The translations under genes and the position numbers were made by a program. A stretch of DNA of 22,788 nt, taken from NCBI RefSeq assembly GCF_014384895.1, contig NZ_JACRSQ010000041.1, positions 1 to 22,788 of the forward strand, written 5' to 3'. Numbering within the stretch: position 1 is the stretch's first letter; each line of letters starts with the position of its first letter. Of this stretch, positions 16,091 through 22,788 are shown in pieces. This DNA comes from Bianquea renquensis (GTDB lineage: Bacteria > Bacillota > Clostridia > Lachnospirales > Bianqueaceae). The notes under the pieces are model-generated. The model was given only the letters and a program-made list of their open reading frames with translations, searched no databases and was not told the DNA's origin.

Positions 16091-17197
16091 TCACAGAGAA
16101 ATCAATTCATACTGGTCGGTTCCTATCCCCAGCTTCACAGCGTGGCGAATCCCCACCTTCCAGTTGGTATCAGGGCTGACAGCCCCAAAATGATCATGTC
16201 CCGTATGATCGCGTTCCGCCAATAAGCTCCCCCCCAGTATAGGCTGCCGGTTCACCGCGTCCGCACACGCGACATCCAGCGCCACAGGGTCAAAGGAGGC
16301 AAACATGCCGACATCCGGCACGATAGCGGCATCATTTTCTCCGTGGCAGTCGCAGAAAGGCGACACATCCACCACAAGGCTGATGTGGAAGTGGGGGCGG
16401 CCTTGCAGGACGGCCTTCGAGTACTCCATCATCTTTTTGTTGAGGATATCATTGGACTCGTCCGAAGCGGGACACACAGCATCCCGGGGACAGACGCCGA
16501 TACAGCGCCCGCAGCCGACACAGCGGGCATGGTCGATGTAAGCCTTTTTGTTCTCGATCTGCGGAGCGCCGTGAGCGCAGATCTGGGCGCACTTTCCACA
16601 TCCAATACAGGCGTCCTGGGAGACAAAGGGCTTGCCGCTGCTGTGCATCTCCATCTTCCCGGCGCGTGAGCCGCAGCCCATCCCGATGTTTTTAAGGGCG
16701 CCGCCAAAGCCTGTGAGCTCATGACCTTTAAAATGATTCAGGGAAATGAAAATGTCGGCGTCCATGATGGCACGGCCAATCTTTGCTTCCGTTACATAGT
16801 CTCCGCCTTCCACGGGAACGAGGGCCTCGTCCGTGCCCTTCAACCCATCGCCGATGAGGATGTGACAGCCGGTGGAAAAGGGGGAAAATCCATTGATATA
16901 GGCGCTCTCTATATGATCGAGAGCATTTTTCCGACCGCCCACATATAAGGTGTTGCAGTCTGTCAGGAAGGGTTTGCCGCCTAATTCTTTGATGACGTCC
17001 ACGACAGTCTTCGCATAATTAGGACGGAGATATGCCAGATTTCCGGGTTCCCCAAAATGAATTTTGATGGCGGCATACTTGTTGTGGAAGTCAATATTGC
17101 CAATACCGGCCTTTTTTATGAGCCGCGTCAACTTTTGCTGTAAATTATCGCCGCCTTTTGCGCGCATGTCGGTGAAATACACCTTTGCTGGTTCCAT
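16091..17197 (-). CDS. DUF362 protein with two [4Fe-4S] ferredoxin motifs
   Basis: 368 residues. The DUF362 fold spans most of the protein, seen in KIHFGEPGN near 45, the LTDCNTLYVGGRKNA segment near 80, NHFKGHELTGFGGALKNIGMG split around 155-175, and the C-terminal DVGMFASFDPVALDVA motif near 290-305. A bacterial-ferredoxin insert has two complete C-x2-C-x2-C-x3-C sets (CIGCGKCAQIC near 200 and CVGCGRCIGVCP near 229). The family is common in clostridia as an iron-sulfur protein of unknown or electron-transfer role; no signal peptide is present. I choose ATG 17197 because AGGAGG (17214-17209) is 11 nt away; the in-frame TTG at 17206 is only 2 nt away. It is convergent with the FAD gene and divergent from the methyltransferase gene. 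Confidence 0.92.
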   Translation of the reverse strand: MEPAKVYFTDMRAKGGDNLQQKLTRLIKKAGIGNIDFHNKYAAIKIHFGEPGNLAYLRPNYAKTVVDVIKELGGKPFLTDCNTLYVGGRKNALDHIESAYINGFSPFSTGCHILIGDGLKGTDEALVPVEGGDYVTEAKIGRAIMDADIFISLNHFKGHELTGFGGALKNIGMGCGSRAGKMEMHSSGKPFVSQDACIGCGKCAQICAHGAPQIENKKAYIDHARCVGCGRCIGVCPRDAVCPASDESNDILNKKMMEYSKAVLQGRPHFHISLVVDVSPFCDCHGENDAAIVPDVGMFASFDPVALDVACADAVNRQPILGGSLLAERDHTGHDHFGAVSPDTNWKVGIRHAVKLGIGTDQYELISL

Positions 17198-17206
17198 GGA
17201 ATTCAA

Positions 17207-17570
17207 AGCCTCCTACGAATGAAATTAATACAGAGCCTCCGGTATGTCCATTTTATCTTATCATATACAGTTCACTCTATGTCAAGGGGTTTCATAAAAA
17301 AGGATGTAAAATGTAAAGGTAAATTCTTGATTCACCGCTAAGGGGGGCGGACGAAATCCTGGACCATCTTGAAAGACTATTTGGGAACAAATTTTTGTAA
17401 CAACGGCTATGTTCTTTGACGGCATACAGAGTTTTCAGAAGCAGTCTATCAGCAAGCTCTTGCTATAGAAATACAAAAAACAGCAAAAAAATTCTATATT
17501 TCGTTTTCATCTCCCCTTATAATAAGAATATAAGGTTTGATACAATTAAACGAAAATAGGAGGCACTAAG
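17207..17570. other. Divergent regulatory gap of 364 bp
   Basis: No gene seen. The left end holds the minus-strand promoter of the DUF362 gene. The right end is AT-rich and contains TATAAT at 17518-17523, about 47 nt before the methyltransferase start, without a clear -35. No strong inverted repeat was found in the middle. Confidence 0.55.
17257..17285 (-). promoter_or_regulatory. Promoter of the DUF362 gene
   Basis: On the minus strand, TTGACA (17285-17280) is followed after 17 bp by GATAAG (17262-17257). The -35 is perfect and the -10 matches four of six. It lies 60 bp before the chosen start. Confidence 0.6.
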
Positions 17571-18581
17571 ATGAAAATGGATATGAGGAACTGGTTGCAG
17601 ACATTGCGGAACGCTCCTGTGAAAAAAGCGTTCCCCATACTCTCGTTTCCAGCCATACAACTTATGAATATCAGTGTGAAGGATTTGATTTCCGATAGCG
17701 ATACCCAGGCGCGAGGGATGAAAATGGTAGCGGATCGTGTGGATTCCGCTGCGTCGGTGAGTTTGATGGATCTGTCAGTGGAGGCTGAGTGCTTTGGATC
17801 CACCATCCGCTACTCCGATGATGAGGTTCCTACCGTAGTGGGAAGTATCGTGTCCTCCGAGGAGGAGGCGAGAGAACTGGTCGTTCCTCCCGTTGGCGCA
17901 TGCCGCACGGGGATCTATATTGAGGCGATTGAAAAGGCTGTCCAGATGATCACCGACCGGCCGGTCTTTGCTGGAGTGATTGGCCCCTTTTCTTTGGCTG
18001 GACGGCTGATGGACGTGTCGGAAGCGATGATCTATTGCTATGAAGAGCCGGACATGGTCCATATCCTGTTGGAAAAGGCTACGGAGTTCATTGTTGCCTA
18101 CTGTAAAGAATATCGCCGCGTTGGCGCCAATGGCGTGGTGATTGCGGAGCCGCTGGCGGGCCTCCTTTCCCCGTCTCTGGCTGAAGAGTTTTCTGGGCCG
18201 TATGTCAAACAGATTGTAGATGCCGTTCAGGATGACAACTTCCTGGTCATCTATCACAACTGCGGCAACAGCACGATCCAAACCATTGAATCGATTTTGG
18301 ATACCGGTGCAGCGGCCTATCATTTTGGAAATGCCATCGATATGGCGGAAATGCTCAAGCATATTCCATCGGACACCATCGCCATGGGCAATGTGGATCC
18401 CGCCGGAGAATTCCGCAACGGAACGCCGGAATCCATTCGGGAGGCAACCCTCCGCGTCATGGGGGCATGTTGCCAACATCCCAACTTTGTCATATCCTCC
18501 GGCTGTGACATTCCACCCATGTCCGAGTGGAAGAACATTGACGCCTTCTTTGCGGCTGTTCATGAATTTTATCAGGCCTAA
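17571..18581 (+). CDS. Uroporphyrinogen decarboxylase-fold methyltransferase, MtaA/CmuA-like
   Basis: 336-residue protein of the UroD superfamily. The zinc motif of methylcobamide:thiol methyltransferases is present: His229-x-Cys231 (YHNCGNS) and Cys312 (SSGCDIPP), spacing almost the same as in MtaA. True UroD lacks this motif, so transfer of a methyl group from a corrinoid protein to a thiol or folate acceptor is more likely than haem synthesis. Other conserved segments are FAGVIGPFSLAGRLMDVSEA (about 133-152), IAEPLAGLLSPSL (about 191-203) and MGNVDPAGEF (about 272-281). AGGAGG sits about 7 nt before the ATG at 17571. No corrinoid protein or partner MtaB-type gene is in the window, so the physiological methyl donor is unknown. 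Monocistronic, with a terminator after it. Confidence 0.88.
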   Translation: MKMDMRNWLQTLRNAPVKKAFPILSFPAIQLMNISVKDLISDSDTQARGMKMVADRVDSAASVSLMDLSVEAECFGSTIRYSDDEVPTVVGSIVSSEEEARELVVPPVGACRTGIYIEAIEKAVQMITDRPVFAGVIGPFSLAGRLMDVSEAMIYCYEEPDMVHILLEKATEFIVAYCKEYRRVGANGVVIAEPLAGLLSPSLAEEFSGPYVKQIVDAVQDDNFLVIYHNCGNSTIQTIESILDTGAAAYHFGNAIDMAEMLKHIPSDTIAMGNVDPAGEFRNGTPESIREATLRVMGACCQHPNFVISSGCDIPPMSEWKNIDAFFAAVHEFYQA

Positions 18582-18644
18582 CTTTGGAAGACCGTGACAC
18601 ATACCGAGTTGCGTTGCATTTAAATTCACATTGTAATTGTATAG

Positions 18645-18685
18645 GAAACAAGGGAGATGCATAGCCGTATCTCCCTTGTTTCTTT
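18645..18685 (+). terminator. Terminator after the methyltransferase gene
   Basis: AAACAAGGGAGAT (18646-18658) pairs perfectly with ATCTCCCTTGTTT (18669-18681), extended by one G-C pair, with a 10-nt loop. The tail is TTTCTTT, somewhat interrupted. Confidence 0.85.
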
Positions 18686-18737
18686 GAAAATTATTCATCT
18701 CGATTTTCTTTACCAATGAGATTTTTTCGCAAATATA

Positions 18738-18746
18738 TGGTACAAT
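18738..18746 (+). promoter_or_regulatory. Extended -10 promoter before the ArsR-type gene
   Basis: TGGTACAAT at 18738-18746 is an extended -10 (TG-n-TACAAT) 33 nt before the start codon. No good -35 is seen, as is usual for extended -10 promoters. Confidence 0.5.
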
Positions 18747-18779
18747 AGTTTAAGCAGATAAACAATGGAGGCTATATTG

Positions 18780-19139
18780 ATGGGAGAACACAGGGAAGAT
18801 ATTCAGTGTTTAGCCAAAGAGTTTGCGGGCTGCCGGAAAATATTGCTGGCTCTTGGCGATGAGAACCGCCAGCACCTCATCCTTGAAATGATGCAGATGG
18901 ATGGATGCAGTGGTGCACGGGTTGGTGATATTACAGAAAAAACTAATCTTTCGCGTCCCGCCGTATCGCACCATATTCAGATACTCAAGGCTGCCGGAAT
19001 TTTGAAAATGCGGCGCGAAGGGAGAAAGAATTATTACTACTTTGATGCGGACACGGAAGCAATGAACAGGCTCATACAGATGCTCGAACATGCGAGGGAT
19101 ATTATGGAACTGCTGCCGGATCGGAGTGGTAACAAATGA
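18780..19139 (+). CDS. ArsR/SmtB-type winged-helix transcriptional regulator
   Basis: 119-residue repressor-like protein. The winged helix is clear: KILLALGDENRQHLILEMM (about 20-38), the recognition helix in NLSRPAVSHHIQILKAAGIL (about 61-80) and the beta wing in MRREGRKNYYYFD. The usual ELCVCDL metal site of metal-sensing ArsR proteins is absent; cysteines are at about 10, 18 and 42, so a thiol or redox signal is possible but unproven. The start is ATG 18780 because GGAGG (18767-18771) lies 8 nt away; the upstream ATG at 18765 overlaps that site. The nitroreductase gene follows about 107 nt later on the same strand with no terminator seen between, so it is the likely target. Confidence 0.9.
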   Translation: MGEHREDIQCLAKEFAGCRKILLALGDENRQHLILEMMQMDGCSGARVGDITEKTNLSRPAVSHHIQILKAAGILKMRREGRKNYYYFDADTEAMNRLIQMLEHARDIMELLPDRSGNK

Positions 19140-19246
19140 CAATTGTGTCCTCGGATGACACTTGCGGCGCAGATACTTTAGCCAAAAATTGGATGCACAG
19201 GCGATAGCCGCCTACATCAATAAATAAATGATTGAGAGGTATGGAC

Positions 19247-19915
19247 ATGAATGTAAAAGAAGCCATGAACGCCAGACACAGTGTCCGGCAATATACCGAT
19301 GAACCATTGGCGTCAGATGTGATTGCAGCATTAAAAAAAGAAATCAGTGCCTGCAACGGGGAAAGCGGCCTGCATATTCAGCTTGTCGTAAACGAGCCGA
19401 GAGCATTTGACGGTTTTATGGCTCATTATGGAAAGTTCAGCGGGGTAACAGACTATATCGCGCTGGTGGGAAAGAAAGGCTCGGACCTTGATGAAAAATG
19501 CGGCTATTTCGGAGAAAGACTTGTCTTGCTGGCACAGCAACTTGGCCTAAACACGTGTTGGGTAGCGATGACATACAGCAAGATTAAAACCGCTTTTGTG
19601 ATAGACCGCGGAGAAAAGCTCTGCGCCGTTATCGCCCTTGGGCATGGCAAGACACAGGGCGTGGCACACAAATCTAAGCCGATAGGCGAAGTCATGAAGG
19701 CTGAAGGTTCCATTCCCGACTGGTTTGAAAACGGCGTAGAAGCTGCGCTGCTTGCCCCTACGGCAATGAATCAGCAGAAGTTTCGATTTACATTGAATGG
19801 CAACCAGGTATCAGCAAAGGCCGGAATTGGTTTCTATGCAAAGGTAGACTTGGGAATTGTAAAATATCATTTTGAAGTAGGTGCTGGAAAAACAGGCTGG
19901 GAGTGGAGTGAATAG
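19247..19915 (+). CDS. Nitroreductase family protein (TM1586-type)
   Basis: 222-residue FMN-dependent oxidoreductase. The N-terminus MNVKEAMNARHSVRQYTDEPL has the Arg-His-Ser-Val-Arg segment that contacts the FMN phosphate. The following sequence (YIALVGKKG, ERLVLLAQQLGLNTCWVAM and ALLAPTAMNQQKFRF) matches the fused two-repeat nitroreductase group named after TM1586. Cytosolic NAD(P)H-dependent reduction of nitro compounds, quinones or similar acceptors is known for the superfamily; the natural substrate is not. I choose ATG 19247 because GAGAGGT ends 6 nt before it; in-frame TTG 19232 and ATG 19241 fit less well. It follows an ArsR-type regulator and ends at a strong terminator. Confidence 0.9.
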   Translation: MNVKEAMNARHSVRQYTDEPLASDVIAALKKEISACNGESGLHIQLVVNEPRAFDGFMAHYGKFSGVTDYIALVGKKGSDLDEKCGYFGERLVLLAQQLGLNTCWVAMTYSKIKTAFVIDRGEKLCAVIALGHGKTQGVAHKSKPIGEVMKAEGSIPDWFENGVEAALLAPTAMNQQKFRFTLNGNQVSAKAGIGFYAKVDLGIVKYHFEVGAGKTGWEWSE

Positions 19916-19936
19916 AGAGTTTGTCAATTTAAATAA

Positions 19937-19969
19937 CCGCCGCAGAAAGGAACCTGCGGCGGACTTTTT
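19937..19969 (+). terminator. Terminator after the nitroreductase gene
   Basis: CCGCCGCAG (19937-19945) and CTGCGGCGG (19954-19962) form a perfect 9-bp stem with an 8-nt loop, followed by AC and five T. It separates two convergent genes and may slow minus-strand transcription too. Confidence 0.9.
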
Positions 19970-19987
19970 CAATTTCAACGTATAGCG

Positions 19988-20977
19988 TTAGCTCGGAAGA
20001 TAGAGCTCCAGCATGGCGGCAAAGGAATCCGAGACGCGATAGCGGGATAGAAATTGGATATTGGGGTAATATGGGGTGTCGTAGTAAAGGCCATTGACAG
20101 CATGAATTCGTATCTGAATGCTGTTGGCGAGGGCGTTTGTACCTGGACTGCCGGGAGATGTCCGGGTATCGGCATCCGGGTCCAGCTCTTGCGGTGCGGT
20201 GCTGTCTGCGATCTTATAGATGATGGAATCCCCAGGTTCGCTGGGAGAATGGGTAATATCCAGAGCGGCAAAGTATTCCTCGCTAGAATCTTTAAGCGCG
20301 GCATATTCTCCATAAAACTGTTGGATCTCCTCCGGGGAGGCAAAAGTGTGAAGCAGCGCACCTTCCGGCGTAAGGAGTTCAACCTTTACAATGCCGTCAG
20401 CCCCTTGAATCCCGTATAGAGATAGATATTCCTGTGCATCCACATCGGAATTCTGTTCGTAGGCCTGGAAGGTATGGAAAGTGAAGACTTCATAGCGTGA
20501 ATTCCGCTGGACAATGAGGACGGCATCGCAGCCTAGAGGAGCATACTGGAAGATAGGGCAGCCTATCAAGGAAACATCGGCAGAGGACTGAATCACACCC
20601 AGCTGAGGGCCGGCCTCCTGTGATGAGACGACAGCCGGCAGATTCCCATCGAAAGAATTGGATGCGGCGCAGTATGTCTTCCCATCCCACACAAATTCAT
20701 CGGTAACCTGCGCGCTCTCGATAGAACTTGAGTTTGAGACGAAGGAGTTTTCAGTAGACGGAGTGGGCAGCAGGCCGGCAGCGTTTCCTAGATAGAGAGC
20801 CCCGCCCACTAGGATGCAGAACAGAGCGGCAGCTGCGACCCATTTTTGGACACGTCTCTCTGCCTTTTTGGGCGCCGCCGGCGCGCTGGCGTGGAGGATG
20901 GTGTCCCATATACGGCTTACCGTTTTCTCATCGGGGGTTATTCGGTCTAGACTGTTCCATAAGGTTTCGCGTGTCAT
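19988..20977 (-). CDS. Probable membrane-anchored anti-sigma factor
   Basis: 329 residues. The first ~45 residues are a short cytosolic segment (ending in basic KKAERRVQK), followed by one membrane helix at about 46-64 and a large extracytoplasmic domain of about 260 residues rich in Ser, Asp and Glu. This is the layout of anti-sigma factors that hold an ECF sigma at the membrane. The start codon overlaps the stop of the ECF sigma gene (ATGA at 20977-20974), and AGGAGG is about 11 nt upstream, showing translational coupling. No ZAS zinc motif (HxxxCxxC) is seen in the cytosolic part, and I do not recognise the outer domain; the assignment rests mainly on topology and partner gene. The signal it senses is unknown. 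Confidence 0.75.
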   Translation of the reverse strand: MTRETLWNSLDRITPDEKTVSRIWDTILHASAPAAPKKAERRVQKWVAAAALFCILVGGALYLGNAAGLLPTPSTENSFVSNSSSIESAQVTDEFVWDGKTYCAASNSFDGNLPAVVSSQEAGPQLGVIQSSADVSLIGCPIFQYAPLGCDAVLIVQRNSRYEVFTFHTFQAYEQNSDVDAQEYLSLYGIQGADGIVKVELLTPEGALLHTFASPEEIQQFYGEYAALKDSSEEYFAALDITHSPSEPGDSIIYKIADSTAPQELDPDADTRTSPGSPGTNALANSIQIRIHAVNGLYYDTPYYPNIQFLSRYRVSDSFAAMLELYLPS

Positions 20978-21468
20978 GGTTCATTTCCTCCTATTTCCAT
21001 TTTTAGTAGAGCGCGGCCCCGGTGCAGATAACTGCGAACCGTCGCTTCTTTTTTGTGCAGGATGGAAGCCAGCTCCGGTGTGGAATAGCCTTCATAGTAG
21101 TACAGATACAATGCCTCGCGGTACTGGGGTGGAAGTGCCAGTACCTTTTCCAGCGTTTCGTCCGGTAAAGGCCCTACCTCCTGGCATTGAATGGACTCTT
21201 CCAGCGGAACGCGGCGTTTGCGCCACCAACTCTTAAGCTGATCCTTGCACAAATTGCCAGCTGTTACGATGAGCCAGGCCTTTTCGTGTTCTGAATCGGA
21301 GAACTCGCCTGGATATTGGAATAATTTTAAGAATGTCGACTGAACCATATCTTCCGTATCTTGAGGATTTTTCATGTACAGATAACATACGCGGTACACG
21401 GTTTTCACATGGCGCTGATATAGAAGATAGAGATCGTCTTTGGTTCGCTTTGCAGCCGATGGATCCAC
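20974..21468 (-). CDS. ECF-type RNA polymerase sigma factor
   Basis: 164-residue alternative sigma factor. Region 2 is seen in LYQRHVKTVYRVCYLYMKN followed by DTEDMVQSTFLKLF (about residues 16-50), which bind core polymerase and the -10; region 4 is seen in LPPQYREALYLYYYEGYS followed by TPELASILHKKEATVRSYLHRGR (about 113-153), whose helix-turn-helix reads the -35. The linker has a basic SWWRKRR stretch. It starts with GTG at 21468 behind a G-rich AAGGGGGGA; no better ATG is near. It overlaps the downstream membrane protein gene by 4 nt, forming a sigma/anti-sigma pair. The upstream minus-strand sequence contains an ECF-like promoter, so autoregulation is likely. Confidence 0.95.
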   Translation of the reverse strand: MDPSAAKRTKDDLYLLYQRHVKTVYRVCYLYMKNPQDTEDMVQSTFLKLFQYPGEFSDSEHEKAWLIVTAGNLCKDQLKSWWRKRRVPLEESIQCQEVGPLPDETLEKVLALPPQYREALYLYYYEGYSTPELASILHKKEATVRSYLHRGRALLKMEIGGNEP

Positions 21469-21540
21469 GGTATCCCCCCTTTTTTTACTCGTTGAAATAG
21501 CGCTGGGTAGCGCGCCGTTACATAATGTCTACATATCAAA

Positions 21541-21567
21541 TACGAAATGTCACTGCAAAACGTTGCA
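21541..21567 (-). promoter_or_regulatory. ECF-type promoter of the sigma/anti-sigma operon
   Basis: On the minus strand, TGCAAC (21567-21562) is followed after 17 bp by CGTA (21544-21541). This fits the -35 AAC and -10 CGT core of sigma-W/sigma-X-like promoters of Firmicutes. It lies about 75 nt before the sigma start codon. A housekeeping-like alternative in the same stretch (TTGCAG-17-TATGTA) is weaker at -35. Confidence 0.6.
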
Positions 21568-21631
21568 CGAAATTGCGATTTATTTATCATATCATAGAAA
21601 ATTGTGTTCTGTCGATATAAAATTATTCAAC

Positions 21632-21660
21632 TTGCGTTTTTGCGGGGGCAGGTGTATACT
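21632..21660 (+). promoter_or_regulatory. Possible promoter facing the alcohol dehydrogenase remnant
   Basis: TTGCGT (21632-21637) and TATACT (21655-21660) are separated by 17 bp. Transcription would start near 21667, inside or just before the damaged 5' end of the dehydrogenase gene, leaving almost no room for a normal leader. Confidence 0.45.
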
Positions 21661-21672
21661 GAGAACAAAAGT

Positions 21673-22646
21673 GCAGTTAAATTTGAAGGGACGCGATTGT
21701 TAAGGTCATTCGCTCAACGATCTGCACCAGCGATTTGCATATCAAAAATGGATTTGTGCCGCGGGCCGTTTCCGACATCGTATTAGGACATGAATTTGTC
21801 GGAGAGGTGGTGGAGTGTGGCCGTGAAGTGACGAATTTAAAACCTGGGGACCGGGTTGCCGCAAACTGTGAAACCTTTTGTGGAGAGTGTTGGTTCTGCA
21901 AAATGGGATTTATCAATAACTGTCAGGTAGGCGGATGGGAGCTGGGCTGCCGGATTGATGGCTGTCAGGCGGAATATGTCCGAGTTCCCTTCGCGGATAC
22001 AGGCCTCAGTGTGATTCCCGACTGTCTGTCCTACGAGGATGCCCTATTTGCAGGCGATATTTTGTCCAGCGGTTATTTTGGGGCAGAATTGGCTGATATT
22101 CGCCCAGGCGATACCATAGCGGTCATCGGAGCTGGCCCAGTGGGGTTATGCGCCTCCCAGTGCGCCAAAGTATTGGGAGCCGGGCAGGTAATCTGCCTGG
22201 ATGTGGATTCCTGGCGGTTGCAGACGGCCCTCCGGGAGGGCGTGGCAGATCAAACGATTAACCCCTCGCTGGAAGATTGGAAAGCCGCGATTCAGGAGTG
22301 GACACATGGGCGTGGAGCCGACGCGGTGATTGAAGCGGCAGGTGGGGCGGATACTTTTGAAATGGCCTGGACAATGGCAAGACCCAATGCGGTGGTCTCT
22401 GTTATCGCCATGTATGAGGAGGATCAGGTATTGCCGCTGCCCCGCATGTATGGAAAGAATCTTCAATTCAAGACAGGAGGCGTTGACGCGCGCCATGTCC
22501 CGGAGCTGCTCACGCTCTTAGCACAAGGAAAGCTGCGGACGGATTTTTTAGTTACCCACCGCGGTCCCTTACAGAACATTGAGGAGGGCTACCGAATCTT
22601 TGAAGAAAAGCGGGAGCCATGTCTGAAATGGGTCGTGACCCCATAG
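21673..22646 (+). pseudogene. Zinc-dependent alcohol dehydrogenase with disrupted 5' end
   Basis: Medium-chain zinc alcohol dehydrogenase (NAD(P)-dependent oxidation of alcohols). From 21690 the frame reads DAIVKVIRSTICTSDLHIKNG, with the catalytic Cys codon at 21723, then GHEFVGEVVE (second catalytic zinc ligand), the structural zinc set C-x2-C-x2-C-x7-C (CGECWFC and onward), the Rossmann motif GAGPVG and an intact C-terminus. Upstream, the family's first residues (AVKFEG, 21673-21690) lie in another frame and a TGA at 21684 closes the main frame. About 18 residues between the two parts are missing compared with the usual ~345-residue enzyme. No normal start or ribosome site fits: an ATT at 21696 has GAAGGGA before it, and a TTG at 21735 would remove the catalytic Cys. 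It is probably a pseudogene, unless the sequence has an error or a non-standard start is used. Confidence 0.75.
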
Positions 22647-22647
22647 G

Positions 22648-22788
22648 ATGAAGAAAAATTTTAAAAATTGTACGTTTGTCAATGATGTGAGACCGAAAAA
22701 GCGAAGGAGTTTGGAAGAGATATCGAGTTTGTTGACGAAGGGAGGGCGAAGCCCGACCGGAGTCAACAAACTCGGGAGGACTCCAAAT
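22648..22788 (+). CDS. Uncertain partial reading frame running off the window
   Basis: From an ATG 1 nt after the dehydrogenase stop codon the frame stays open for 47 codons to the window edge. The product would be basic (KPKKRR-type stretch, then SLEEISSLL and KGGRSPTG). No good ribosome site precedes it, and most of the frame lies over a large inverted repeat, so this may be a fortuitous frame across a structured element rather than a gene. Confidence 0.25.
   Translation, partial: MKKNFKNCTFVNDVRPKKRRSLEEISSLLTKGGRSPTGVNKLGRTPN
22724..22774. repeat. 13-bp perfect inverted repeat with nested hairpin
   Basis: CGAGTTTGTTGAC (22724-22736) is exactly complementary to GTCAACAAACTCG (22762-22774). 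The 25-nt loop holds a nested GGGC-GAA-GCCC hairpin (22744-22754), and GGAGT (22706-22710) can pair with ACTCC (22780-22784) outside. No T run follows within the window. It may be a structured RNA element, a repeat unit or the end of a mobile element. Confidence 0.7.

Noticed and set aside
17775..18716. A 313-codon minus-strand frame
   Set aside because: Antisense to the methyltransferase gene and its terminator; no recognisable sequence.
1..22788. CRISPR array, tRNA or rRNA genes, insertion sequence transposases, toxin-antitoxin or defence genes
   Set aside because: I looked for regularly spaced direct repeats, tRNA-like arms and typical protein motifs on both strands and found none that can be supported.

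Overview
The window reads as chromosomal DNA of a mid-GC anaerobic Firmicute of class Clostridia, probably near Oscillospiraceae/Lachnospiraceae. This rests on a pyruvate phosphate dikinase whose catalytic residues fall exactly at the Clostridium symbiosum positions (His455, Cys831), a dimeric-type glycyl-tRNA synthetase, a stand-alone AICAR formyltransferase beside a PurO-type IMP cyclohydrolase, a DUF362 ferredoxin-like protein, an MtaA-like methyltransferase, strong AGGAGG ribosome binding sites and many U-tailed hairpin terminators. I see no rRNA, tRNA, CRISPR array, phage gene or transposase.

Layout. 1-1755: 3' part of a sugar-type ABC substrate-binding lipoprotein, closed by a terminator. 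1841-6240: two central genes, glyS and ppdK, each with its own recognisable promoter; the ppdK promoter is overlapped by a perfect 9-bp dyad. 6343-6615: a small unknown protein. 6956-12385: a more AT-rich cassette made of a divergent TetR regulator, then a small unknown protein, an MMPL/RND exporter and a secreted heptad-repeat protein. It looks like a self-contained, regulated envelope or efflux module, possibly acquired. 12610-14514: the last two steps of IMP synthesis carried by two separate enzymes instead of fused PurH. 14704-18581: a redox/one-carbon neighbourhood with an FAD protein carrying a four-cysteine cluster, a convergent DUF362/2x[4Fe-4S] protein and an MtaA/UroD-like methyltransferase. 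18780-19915: an ArsR-type repressor with a nitroreductase. 19988-21468 (minus): an ECF sigma factor translationally coupled to a probable anti-sigma factor, behind a promoter that looks like an ECF-type autoregulated one. 21673-22646: a zinc alcohol dehydrogenase whose 5' end is broken by a deletion with a frame change. The window ends in a strong 13-bp inverted repeat inside an open frame that runs off the edge.

Several starts were moved to agree with ribosome binding sites: glyS GTG 1999, ppdK 3505, tetR 7564, the small gene at 7795, the AICAR formyltransferase 13336, DUF362 17197, arsR 18780 and nitroreductase 19247. The most useful second looks are the disrupted dehydrogenase, the exporter/heptad-repeat cassette and its regulatory region, the FAD protein with possible Fe-S ligands, the ECF autoregulatory promoter, and the terminal inverted repeat. 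No clearly new defence or mobile system is visible.
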